Of a DNA stretch of 64,000 bases, positions 51,033 to 62,120 are shown piece by piece. Each line of letters opens with the position of its first letter. The stretch's first letter is position 1. Under the pieces are notes generated by a model. It ran no database searches, had not been told where the DNA came from, and saw only the letters and a list, made by a program, of their open reading frames with translations. The stretch is from Paulownia fortunei (taxonomy: Eukaryota > Streptophyta > Magnoliopsida > Lamiales > Paulowniaceae): NCBI GenBank assembly GCA_019321725.1, contig CM033115.1:14270673-14334672 (forward strand), read 5' to 3'. The position numbers and the translations under genes are program-made.

Positions 51033-51105
51033 GAACGATAACATATTCATTACTTTATTACTTGTACATGATAACGTGTACTTGCGTTCATGAATTTTTG
51101 CAACA
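51033..51105 (+). mobile_element. Truncated 3' LTR end of small element
   Basis: GAACGATAACATATTCATTA... to TTTTTGCAACA repeats the last ~80 bp of the LTR at 49674-49753 in the same orientation. It marks the 3' end of a short element (48436-51105) whose 3' LTR is mostly deleted. Confidence 0.65.
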
Positions 51106-51860
51106 GATAATATGCACTTACGTTTGTAAAATCTGCAGTAAAGTACAGGTTGAATTTTGTGCCAATAGTTGGGCTAAAAAATTCTCCCGAATGGATCATC
51201 TAAATTTCACCAAATAAAAATATGCATTTCGCATACAAAATACCACATATGGTGTAAATCTTATGGCCTTAATTTTTATGCTTGCTTAAATCACGAATAT
51301 CATAATTATTAAGTATAAATATAATCAAGTTCATGCATTCGGTCAATCAAAATTGGCGAGGTAGAGCCCTAATGGCTATGCTATAGGAAATTTAATGTAC
51401 ATATAAATTTTCACAATATGTGCAAAATGATTCGAGTAAAATTATCATACACCAACCAAAAACAACATCAAGGTTCAAAACAATACCCATCATCAATCAC
51501 AACCATATTATTCATGCTCAATTTTAATCATTGAAATTGAAAGAACAACTACGACTCAAAAATAATTGACAATGCACAAACTTTTAGTTAAAAAATTCAC
51601 AAATATGTCATATTATGCCAAAACAAAAAAAGTAAGGGTACGTCTCAAGACTATTAAAGTTACTCTTTACTCTGCTATCATTTTTCATGGTTTCAACAAA
51701 CCCAAAAAAAATACGCTTGAGTTTTTTTTTTTAAGAAAAGTAACTAGGAAAACACACATTGAACACATCAGACATGATATCAATTATCTCCTTTCCCAAC
51801 CTAATCAAGACATTATCCCCAATATCGAAAATAAATAGAAAAGTAAAGTTTAAAATATAT
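51106..51860. repeat. Gypsy spacer-like block, inverted partner of 10930-11631
   Basis: Reverse complement of 10930-11631 (AAAGTACAGGTTGAATTTTG, CCAATAGTTGGGCTAAAAA, ACATCAGACATGATATCAAT) with scattered substitutions. Reading frames of 60-90 codons here are not conserved on the left side and are not genes. Confidence 0.55.
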
Positions 51861-52094
51861 CACCTGAAATATGATTTATTAAAAAATAAAGCTCAAACAA
51901 CACAATATACACGCGTGCAATTTCATAAAAATACCTTCTAATACTTTAGTAATTTAATAATATAGCTATTTTAATAAATTATATAAATCACGTGCAATAC
52001 ATGTGCTTCTTACTAGTATTTGTAAAATATATATAATCGTATCTCACATGTATCACATTTTAAGTTATTTGAGAATCGTTTGATCTTGTACACA
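51861..52094 (+). repeat. Fragment of dispersed repeat C
   Basis: 52010-52094 (CGTATCTCACATGTATCACA) matches 55655-55710 in the same orientation and resumes at 52800 after the CACTA piece. 51861-52009 is A/T-rich with nothing recognisable. Confidence 0.5.
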
Positions 52095-52798
52095 CAAAAC
52101 CTGTCTCTTGTTGGATACTTAGTTAGCTGTTGGAACCACCGCAACACACTCAAACACATAGTCCCCAACCTACCCACCCCACCACCACTCACACCTCTTC
52201 TTCCCTAATTTCTAGTTTTTCTCATTCTTATTTCAAAATTTAGCACCCCTTTTGAGTATTAATCTCAGGTTTTTGCTTAGAACCTTCATTAGAGAGGGTT
52301 TAAGTTGATATTAGTGAGGTTTGAGGGTATCAACTGAACAACGAGCAAGAAATACAAAAAAATAAAAATAACCAAAATAATTTAAGGATTAAATACAAAC
52401 TTTACCTAAAAAGAGATGCAAACAAGGGTGGCGCCGGTGCCAGAGCTGAAGAACGAGGAACGACGCGGGTGGTGGCTTTGTGGCAGAGAAGCAACCGGAG
52501 AGACAAAAGAAAAGACAGCGACGGCGATGGCTGACTGCGGAGGAACGGATGATAGCTTGACGAAGTTATATGTTATCGTCGGTAAAATCAGTTTTAGCAG
52601 CAAACTTAGTTATCGTCGCTAAATATTAGCTACGACATATTATATTTCACCGCTAAGTCTACATACAAAAAATCTAATTATTTTTTTTTAATTGTTTCCG
52701 ACGATATATAATTTTTTCGTCGCTAATATTTGACTTAGCGATGATATTATCATTTCGTCGCTAATATTTCATCGCGATTTTCCTGTTTTCTTGTAGTG
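52095..52798 (-). mobile_element. CACTA (En/Spm) transposon terminus
   Basis: The right end, read on the minus strand, is CACTACAAGAAAAC (52798-52785), the canonical plant CACTA terminus. It is followed by subterminal repeats of TTAGCGACGAAA type (52600-52780; four to five copies in both orientations, e.g. TTTCGTCGCTAA at 52753 and TTTCGTCGCTAAT-like at 52717). The G/C-rich stretch 52420-52560 may be leftover element sequence. Removing 52095-52798 restores the repeat C sequence, so it is an insertion; the left terminus is not recognisable. Confidence 0.8.
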
Positions 52799-52909
52799 TG
52801 TATGTAGCCTATTTTATTTATGTCTCTATATTCTTATCCATGCACCATAAATTATGTTAAATAAGTTTCATATCAATAAAATGGTACATTATCCTTACTG
52901 AAAGCAAAT

Positions 52910-53425
52910 AAGCAACAATATGAATCAATATTTATATATATATATATATATAAGTGGATCAGGTATTACCATATGCAGCGGAATTATCGATCTACATATC
53001 TCGAAATCAAGCTCATCTATAAGCTTTATTTTTATCAAACATAGGCATCACGAATATGATTTTGAAATCCATACTCTGAATGAATGAATAACAAACAAGT
53101 TTTTACTCATGGTGGTGATAACTACTAAAATTATTCATACGTTTGCACACTTCAAATTCTTAGAATTTATGGTGATACTACAAGAAAGACATAGAGAGAA
53201 ATTATATAGGGAGATAGTTTAGGAGAGAGTTTTTATTGGGAGAATAAGTTGATTCACATATTCCATTATGGGAGAAATTTGATATATATAAGACTCTCCG
53301 ATAAGGAAGAATTACAATCCCATTACAAATTCAATCCCAACCCCAAATTATGGAATTAACATCCAATCAAATATGGATATCGGGTCTAAGGTTCCAAAAC
53401 TAAAATATCAGATCGGATCATATCA
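52910..53425 (-). mobile_element. Copia solo LTR, diverged
   Basis: Reverse complement aligns with the Copia LTRs at 17539-17949 and 23511-23940 (GAAATCAAGCTCATCTATAA, AATTTATGGTGATACTACAA, CAATCCCATTACAAATTCAA). No primer site or internal sequence adjoins it. An AT run of about 20 bp lies at 52932-52952. Confidence 0.65.
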
Positions 53426-53539
53426 GCAATCAAGTGAACAATTAATTAGGTCATTGAATCCCTAATTGAATGGATTTACTAAGTTTAAGAAAAATCAATT
53501 AACCCAAACTGTATTATTTATATATGTAGATACTCATTC

Positions 53540-53591
<52 letters not shown>

Positions 53592-53890
53592 CCGCGCGTG
53601 TATAGATATTTATATGTACATTATAAATATCCACAAAAACTATATTAAGATTATCAAGAATTTAATAACATGAAAGAAATTAAATGATTAAAACCATTTT
53701 ATTTTTCTTTCCTTAGCTTTTCTACTTCCTCAATTTTCTAGTTTCTCTCTCTTTCCCATATTTTTCTTTTGCTTTCCCATTTCCCTCTGTTTCTTTCCTT
53801 CCCTTTCTTCATCTCGTTTCCTTATTATTATTATTTTTTTCTTGCTTTTCCACTTGTCTCTTTTCCTTCTTTCCTTTCCATCTTTTCCTT
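53426..53890. repeat. Microsatellites and pyrimidine-rich tract
   Basis: A compound (TA)n(TG)n run spans about 53538-53590, followed by CCCGCGCGTG. From 53700 to 53890 the plus strand is almost pure pyrimidine (TTTCTTTCCTTCC-like). The reading frame over the (TG)n run is an artefact of the repeat. Confidence 0.8.
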
Positions 53891-54260
53891 AGGAATTGCT
53901 GAAGAAGCAATTTAAAAAATGAGTTGGGTCAGTCTAAAATGGCTTATAAGCGCATAATGTTTTGTCCATGGCAAACATTTTCTGTCCTGTTTTTACAATG
54001 TTATTTCAAACATAATAAACTTGATTGATTGATTAAGCCATGTATCGAATTATTGGATGACTGTATTTCAACACTTAATTTCCTCTCAAATGTGATGTTT
54101 ATAAAGCGATGCAACCCTAACCGGAGTAATATGTTTCTTATCTCTAATATATTATGAAAAAAAACATGTTTTATTTGAAGGAATTGCCACTGTAAATTGT
54201 GTGTTTGCTGACTTGATCCTATGAAGTATCACTGACTCTTAATACTTTTAACAATCTGAT
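53891..54260 (+). pseudogene. MATH gene remnant with internal deletion
   Basis: 53891-54103 matches intron 2 of the MATH pseudogene (43120-43437; AGAAGCAATTTAAAA, ATGAGTTGGGTC, GGCAAACATTTTCTG). At about 54104 it jumps to the end of exon 6 and the 3' flank (GATGCAACCCTAACCGGAGT compared with 45020-45180). About 1.6 kb with exons 3-6 is missing. It shows a further gene copy existed here on the plus strand. Confidence 0.7.
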
Positions 54261-54489
54261 TCTCATGCTTGATGGAAATCACTATTGCATTGAGAGCTAG
54301 AGGTGATGAAGGTTCTTCACAAGAAAATTGATCTCGAATTAGTCAACAAGGCATTTTATTTATCATGCCACTCAAGATGAAGATCATGATAGTCATCGAT
54401 CAAAATGTTGATGTTGAATCTTTCCCAATTTGCAAATTTGTGGAAAACTATGGTACTGATATCAACTTTGCTTGTTAGCAATTGCATTT
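54261..54489. other. Unassigned sequence
   Basis: No open frame or repeat recognised between the MATH remnant and repeat copy C. Confidence 0.3.
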
Positions 54490-55617
54490 TGATAATCCTT
54501 CTAAAAAGACAAAATTAGTAAGGCACATAATTAAATTAGTGTAGGTAGGTTTCTAAGATCTAACATATTATATAGCACATAATAAATTTAGATCACTTTT
54601 TGATGGATATAAACATCAATTATTTGACTAAAAAAGGGAAAAAAACATTGAAAAATATTAGCAGCCACTTCATTTTGTGCAAATTGGGTGTTGGGCAAGA
54701 TCTTTAAATGAACCAAAAATAAATAAAATTCCAAATCCAACCATACACATATCGTTATAGTGAATTAACAAATTAAGGTACTAATCGAACAAATACAAAA
54801 GTGTTTAATATTAATCATATTATATCAAAATATATTAAATTAATAGAGCGAAGAGTGAGAGATAATAACATGAACTCCTTCTGAAATTATTTGAAAAATT
54901 CTAACCTGAACGCAAAGTTTTAAAGGTGAAATTTGGGGGAACAAAAACTAAAAGATTGGGATCATGATGCATACTTTCAACAAGAGATCTCCTTCAGGAT
55001 CCTCTCAGTATTTGAAATTTACTACTTTTGAAACAAATGCAATTTTTTCTCACTTTTAACTGAAAATTTGCTTTATTTTGGGTCAGATTTTTTGAGAAAA
55101 TATTGTGGCTGAAGTTGGAACAACCACACAATGGGAAATGGGTAGGCTTAATTAATTTCTTTATTTGCTGAAATTTGGGATTGATTTAGAGGAATATTAC
55201 ATAGTAAACGCTAGGCTCTTCTCCTCTCCTTGATGGCTCCGTAACGAGAAATGTGAACACACATCAGTCTAATATAAAAGGGCATAATGGTAATAAATTA
55301 TTAAAGTTAAAGGTGCTGAGTTGTGTCAATGCATGAGTATGTGTGCATACTTTTTCCTAGCATGGGGAGTTTTTTGAATATATTTTTAATTGGGGTTTTT
55401 TTTATCACTTTTTATTAACATAGGGAGCATTTAGAATATTTTTTTAGTCGAGTGGGCTTCTTGTAATTACAACATAGTACAGAGGGTATTATACATTTTT
55501 CCAAAATAAAATAGACAATATATAAAGTGCTCTTAAAGTAGAAGCCATTATGAAACTCCATTTCCAAACATTGGTGATTGTTAAATATAATTTTCATGCA
55601 ATTTTTTGTTGCATTTA

Positions 55618-55649
<32 letters not shown>

Positions 55650-55990
55650 ATTTTTGTTTGCATAGTTGTATCTCACATGTATCATATTTGAAGTTATTCG
55701 ACAATTATTTTATTTTATGTTAGTAGCCTATCGTATTTATATCTTTATTTTCTTATCCATGCACCATAATTTATGTTAAACAAATTTCTTACCAATAAAA
55801 TGGTACATTGTCCTTATGTAAATTGAGCAACATTAGCATAGAGTTGTTAGGGACAACTCTTTAAAGATCGTCTCATTGTATCAAAGGAAAATAGGGACAA
55901 TGATAAAGGTGGGTAATAAAATAAATTGGTTTTATTTTTACTTCTGCAATGTGCAATACCTCATTCAACATTTGTTTGTACATATATACT
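54490..55990 (-). repeat. Dispersed repeat, copy C (inverted partner of copy A)
   Basis: Reverse complement of 600-2585 with substitutions and short indels: GATCACTTTTTGATGGATAT (54591), GGGCATAATGGTAATAAATT (55280), CACATGTATCATATTTGAAG (55672). An (AT)n(GT)n microsatellite lies at 55618-55650. Confidence 0.65.
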
Positions 55991-56269
55991 CATTATGAGT
56001 CTCTCTCTATATACACGTAGAACTTTCCGAACTCTAAGAATGTGCCTAGCCAATTGCATATATTATGTGACGTGGATTTGGTTGAATTTGAATACTTTGA
56101 GAGAATAAATGTGTCAGAAATTTAAATACTTCCAAGTTATATTGAATTTCAAATTTTTTAGCACCAATTTTAAGAAATTTTTTCTCATCACATTATAATG
56201 AATTTCAAATTCACACTAACACAGCTTGAAATTTCAACCATCGGACCCTCAATTTAAATCAGGCAATCT
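55991..56269. other. Unassigned A/T-rich sequence
   Basis: Nothing recognised; a TCTCTCTATATACACG stretch near 56000 only. Confidence 0.3.
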
Positions 56270-58050
56270 TTCATATATATTTTATATCAATTCATCTATA
56301 TCTTTCTTGATTTGTTTTTATTAATAATAGATTTTTATTAATGTTTTGTTTGCGATAATAGTTTGGGAATGAATAGATCGAAAAAGAGCAAAAAATCGAA
56401 GTTGATACAAACATTCTTAAGCCAAATTTCATTGGCACGGTGCCACTGTGTTGGTTATTTATATTTTAGGTATAACTTTTTGATCCAAAGTTCTATTTAT
56501 TGATACAACTTTTATGCTGACAACTTATCTCAGTTCAATTAATTTCAAAGGGAAAAAGTCAGTTAAAAAGTCAAAAGTGCACTGAAATTTTTAAATATGA
56601 CAGTCTTTGTATTTTCAACATAACTCTCTCCACAAATTTGATATTGATTTGATTCAAGAGGCTAAAGAAAGATAACAGATAGGGAGATAATTGTTAGCAA
56701 GACACAAAAAACTAATTTATCCTAAAAAGAGGTCAAAAATCAGTTGAAATAGGATATACAGTGTCAAAACACTGAACTGGAGAAAAAAATAGCAGCAACG
56801 GCGCCTAGGCGCCATCCGTGTAACACAATTAATTCATTTGCTTGGAGTGGCGATCCATTATATCTTTTGGTATATGTTTGTGATATGTATACACTAGATA
56901 CATATAATATATCACACAACACACCTTACACACTTTATAACAAATCACACAACACACCTTACATATTTTACACCAAATCACACAACACACCTTATATACT
57001 TTACAATAAATCACAATACAATCTCACACTTTTAACACACACTATCCTCTCAATACACATACAGATTTTTCTCACACACTCTCTAAATTCATTCATATTT
57101 GGGAAGCAATCTTGAGGTCTTAGAGTATCAAGAAAGATAAAGTGGAAGAGGCTTAAAGGAAGAGACATTCATAATCCATCATCAACTATCTTTTTCAATC
57201 AATAAGTTTCTTTAGCTCTTAATGTTAGTTTTAATTTTCTTGTCGTTTTTTTACCGTGTTAGGCTAGATTTCCTTTTTGGTTGAAGATGATTACAAAGCC
57301 CTATACATGAGTACTTATAATTAAATATTTGGTATTATTGATCAACTTTTCAATTCAAATTGTTTATGCTTAATGTTTTAATGGGTATTTTCTTGATTTA
57401 TTTGGGTGCGCAATTAAATTGGATTTGAGAAATCCCTACAACTAGATTAGAGATTTTGAATCGGTAATTATCTTGAATTTCTAATCATATGTAGTAAATT
57501 GTGATTAATGATTATGGAATATTTTTGTTAATTGCAATGAAAAACATAACCTAAGTTTAATGACCCGAGTTTGTGTGGTTGTTGCTTAAATCAATCTATC
57601 TTTCTTGTTTTAATACATCCATTGAATTAAATGTAGAAAGTTTGTTCTAGGTTGTTTGATGAGTAGAGAATTAGATAGATAGTTTGTTCTATTAACGAGC
57701 AACTAAGAAAAGATCGGGTTATAGAGCTTGTTATTATCTACGGTTGATAATTTTAATGATAATTTATTAATAATATTGATATGAAAATTACAACCCATTG
57801 TCTAGTAGCGGCGAAGGAAATATCAACCTACTTTAATCAATTGTTACTTGTTATTTTGATTTTGATTGCTTTATATTTTAATTAATTTTTAATTTTTGCT
57901 ATTTAATTACTCAATTCAATTCCCCAATAATTTATAGTTTATTTCTAGAGTCTATTTGTTGAATCTTAGTTTTAGATTAGTAAATTTTCATATTGATTTC
58001 TTTTGAGAGTTTTAATGCAAAAACTTTCAAATTTTGCTTAACAAATAGTC
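56270..58050 (+). mobile_element. Partial Gypsy-type LTR, relative of 7938-10289
   Basis: It aligns in direct orientation with 7944-9700 (TTTTATATCAATTCATCTAT at the start; GTGTTAGGCTAGATTTCC, TTTGGGTGCGCAATTAAATT, TTGTGATTAATGATTATGGA later). It contains a perfect 14-bp palindrome GGCGCCTAGGCGCC at 56800-56813 and a roughly 33-bp tandem repeat at 56910-57010 (AAATCACACAACACACCTTA units). The end and primer site are missing. Confidence 0.55.
56910..57010. repeat. 33-bp tandem repeat
   Basis: Three to four units of about 33 bp containing TCACACAACACACCTTA. Translating either strand gives periodic low-complexity peptides; not a gene. Confidence 0.7.
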
Positions 58051-58417
58051 AAATTGACTAATCAATAAAACAAACAGAGATACTTTTTTAGAAAGGAAGA
58101 AATCATAACAATGCTTTCTTCACATTATCGCCACTTCGGAGAATAGGTTTAGGGGACAAGGTTGATACTATTAGGTGTATTAGATATATAGTATATACAT
58201 GTGAAAGATTGTGAATGTCAAGCATGAGAATCAGATGTTGAAAGTGTAAGAGTCACTGATACTTCATAGGTAAGTCATTCAATTCAACAAACAGAACTTA
58301 AGAATGGCAATTCTCCAAGTAAAACAAGCTTTTTCATAATATATATATATATGTGTGTGTGTGTGTAGAGGATAAGAAACATATGACTTCAGTTCGGGTG
58401 CCATCTCATATAAAAGG

Positions 58418-61400
58418 TTAGGGTACATCGTGTACAACAGCTTGCACAAAAATTTCTATTTCTAAACAACAACAGTTATAAACAATGAAGCCTTTACTGG
58501 AATCACGCATATCAGCAATCGGCATGAATGCAGGCAATCCACAAATGGGCTCAGAAGATGTAAACCACTGAGACACTGCAACATGAAAAATGAGTGTTTC
58601 AAGACATAGTATGGGCAAAATAATAAATTTCAAAAGATTTCAAATACCCTCTTTCACATGAGTCCTTCCCCTTCGTTTAAGCGACACAAATTTCAATCCC
58701 TTGTAAAATGACAAAGGGTTGATTGCATGGAAAAGGTGAGGAAAAAAAAAAGTAATTAAAGATCAATTTCTTAAGATAACTACTAAGAAGGGATGGAGCC
58801 AGGATTATATTAGGGGAGGGCGAGAATGGATCGTCAAAATTATAATATTTATTATTTATTTTTCACGTATGAAAATATTTTCTCATTGTGATTTTTATCT
58901 TAACTAATTATTAAAAAATAAATGCATGTATAAATATAATATGTGATAAATATATATATCATACTTGCATAAGTATTCAAACAAGGCTTTTAAAAAAAAA
59001 TGAGAACCAATATTCAATACAACACAAAATAAAAACTAACTTACAAAATTAAAAAATATGATTTGAAAATTGGAATAACTCTCATATATTTATCACAATC
59101 TTATGGCTTATTATTAATTATTCAAAGCTTTTTTATTAGTATGTAAAAGTAATAAAATGCAGAATAATGTCTCATAGGATAACTTATTTTAAACAAAAAA
59201 GTTAAGATTAAGTTTATAGCTGTGATGTGAAATAATGTCTCATAGGATAACAGAATAAGATGATGTTCTAATTCTCATTTGACCCCAAAATTGAAAAGTA
59301 ATCGAAACACAAAGTATTGAGAAAAAGAACTCAATAAAAATAAATAAATAAAATAAATATGAACAAAAAAATGTTTTAAAAGAGCCAATGAATTAATTTT
59401 TATTTTTTTAAAAAAACTATTGAAATTCTTAACTACTTTTATTGTGAAAGAGATCAATTATTTAAATACAAACAATTCTTAAAATTAATAAAAAATTATA
59501 GTAACATATAAAAAAATAGATTTTGCCTTACTTCTAAAAAATGCACAAAAATATGAACATTATTTCATAACCATTAATCAAATGAAATGATATTTATTAT
59601 ATCATAGAAAACCTACACTTATTATACCTGGCAAAAAAAATATTAGAATAATATAAGGCAATAAGCAAAGAAAGTGGAATCAAATAAGTTAAAAATAAAA
59701 AAATTACAATAATGAGTTCTTTTTTTATCAAACTAAGTCATGTTTGTAAAAATAAAATCATAATAAAATTCTAAAAGTAAGTATAAATATTTTTTAGAAC
59801 ATTGTAATATTAATAAATTCCGACGCCTAAAATTCTTAAAAAAATAAAGTTTAAAATAATTTTAAAACTTTATTTGAAGAAGAAAGAACATAGATGAAGG
59901 AGACAAAAATTTTATCAAAAAATTATGATGATAAAAATAGATATTTTACCCAAAAGGGGGCCAAAATCTTAAAAATTAATTATATTTATATATTAAAAAT
60001 AAGATTATATAAATTTGAGAGGGTGGTTAGAATAATTTAATTATTCAAAATGGGGCCAAATTTATAAATTTATTAAATGTACTACGACTAAAAGTGAGCA
60101 AGTACATTTGACAATCTTTTCTTTATCAATTACCATGTAAATGCCATTTTATGGACTTTTAATTCTTACTTTTAAACGGTTTGTCAGCACCTAAGCCCAG
60201 TGACAAGCAATTTTTGCCATTAAGTGATTCCCTTCATAGAAATAGCCTAAGCCCATAGGCACAAAAAAAAAAAAAAAATCACCTAAAACCATGCTATTGA
60301 TGCTCAATATATTCATCATAAATATGAAAGCTCAAAGATCAAATTGCAGAATAGTTGAAAAAATAAACGTTAAAAAAATCCTGCTAAAAAGGAATTAATA
60401 TGGATTATTAGTTATATACGCAATTTAACAGACATCGCACGTCTTTTCCAGTATACGACATCCTATGTAAAAGAACTTATTTTAAATTTCTCCAAAGAAG
60501 TTAAAATTAGATTAAATAAACTTAAAATTAGAACTTACGGTTTACAGAGTGGTGGCTACCATAGTACTGGTTTTTGATGCGCAAGTAAAAATCTGCCTTC
60601 ACTTTTTCATGAGCAGCAAAGCTCTGGGAATCAACACATTCCAAATAGATGGAGACACTTCGGCCCTTTTCACTTCCATTTCCATTTGGATATAGCTCAA
60701 TCTTCCTAAGTTTACCAAGAAAATTTACATTAAAAGGGGAAAGAAGCGGCAAAACAATTAGAGCAGACAGTTGGGATCGAAAGATACCACTGGTGATCTC
60801 CAGAGGAGAATACTTCAGAAGTCCAAACATCTTTCAATTTGGAGAACTCTGAAATCTTCCAATCACGCTTATATGGACATGTGACTTTCATAAGAGACAA
60901 ACGTTCAATGACTTGTTGGCTTTTGATGACAAAAACTTCAGCTCCGAACACACAGTTGTCATCAACAAGATATCCATTTGATTCATCTGTCAAACTTTTC
61001 TTAGAGATCAATTTGGAAAATCCCCATTCGGGCTTCATTGCATGAAACCGCCGCATTTTACCTGACCAAGTTTCAATAACAATAGAGTAAGAAAGCATCT
61101 CCAACTTAAAGTTTCAACAACACAAAAAGACTTGTTCACGTCGACAGAAATTACCTCGAAAACAAAGATAATTGTTTAAGATCTGATTAAACAAAAAGAT
61201 GCTGAAGATGGCATTGACCTCCCAGTGCACAGGCAGAGAACTAGTCCCAGTCATGGCCAAGTATACAGAAATATGGTTGCCTTCTTTTTCACTTTTGTGC
61301 CCATCAGGATAGATTATGAGTCTCCTGTCCATATACAACATGAGTGCCAAAATCCAAATTTTAGTGGAATAAAGTGTTACAAACATCACAATTTAGTGGA

Positions 61401-62120
61401 ATCAAGAGTTAAAACACCATCATTCCAGCAATTCGATACATAATGTAATCAATCAATCAAGTTTATTATGTTTGGAAATAATATTGTAAAAACAGGTCAG
61501 AAAATGTTGGTCATGGACAAAACATTATGCGCTTATAAGCCATTCCAGACAGACCCAACTCAATTTTTAAATTGATTCTTTAGCAATTGCTAAAGTTTTA
61601 TTCATGTGTGCCCGACAAGCAGAAAGTGTTTATATGTGGTTGCTTCCTATTATGCAACCCCAAACACACTTAAAATATTTACTGATAATTCAGACTATAA
61701 GCACATGTAGCAACATGGACCAAAATAATGAAAGATTATATAGAGACAGATATAATCAACATACCATTTGTAGTCTCCGGCTTCAAATTCCCTTGATTCA
61801 TATTTCTGGACTCCATATCCCGAAAGTAAGGAAAAACATTCAATCTTGATCAGAAAGTGAGCAGGCAAAGCCTCTCTAGTTTCCATAGTAAATTCTGGCA
61901 AATTTTTGAAAAGGGAACAAAACCCAGAAGTAAAACATAGGAAGGTAAAAGATTCCTAGGTTGAAAGTTTACATAAAAAATTGCAAACCCGGAATATAAT
62001 ATTATGCAAGAAAACTAAAGATTTCGCTAAAAAACTAAGGTCTTGCAAAAATGGGTTCTTGATCTTTATTTCAGAAAATCTTGATCACTAACCCTCGTCA
62101 TCTGCTGGAAGCCGAGCCAT
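58418..62120 (-). CDS. Tandem-MATH (TRAF-like) domain protein, intact six-exon gene
   Basis: Proposed exons (minus strand): 62120-62093, 61894-61765, 61324-61155, 61061-60788, 60705-60539, 58575-58418. All introns are GT-AG and lengths total 927 nt, giving 308 residues and stop TAA at 58418. The protein starts MARLPADDEEFTMETREALP. MATH domain 1 covers about 17-156 (FEAGDYKWRLIIYPDG, RRFHAMKPEWGFSKLI, NGYLVDDNCVFGAEVFV). MATH domain 2 covers about 173-300 (DWKISEFSKL, SGDHQWKIELYPNGNG, SKGFIV...EIEIFV). No RING, BTB, protease or signal peptide is present. Plant proteins with two MATH domains and nothing else are a large family of about 300-350 residues; MATH domains bind peptides and can act as adaptors, but I infer no specific partner. 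Domain 2 is slightly aberrant (ICG for the usual WG, YN for ND). Intron 5 (1963 bp) holds a transposon. The exon model is mine; expression is unproven. Confidence 0.85.
58785..60090. mobile_element. Insertion in intron 5 of MATH gene
   Basis: The matching intron of the decayed copy (44166-44873) is only 708 bp. The extra ~1.3 kb here begins near GGATGGAGCCAGGATTATAT (58792) with TAGGGGAGGGCGAG, a phrase seen at one end of many plant repeats, and ends near AAATGGGGCCAAATTT (60048). It is very A-rich and non-coding; AATAATGTCTCATAGGATAAC occurs twice (59164 and 59231). Family not assigned. Confidence 0.55.

Noticed and set aside
53466..53648. Frame with YIYIYVCVCVCV
   Set aside because: Translation of a (TA)n(TG)n microsatellite.
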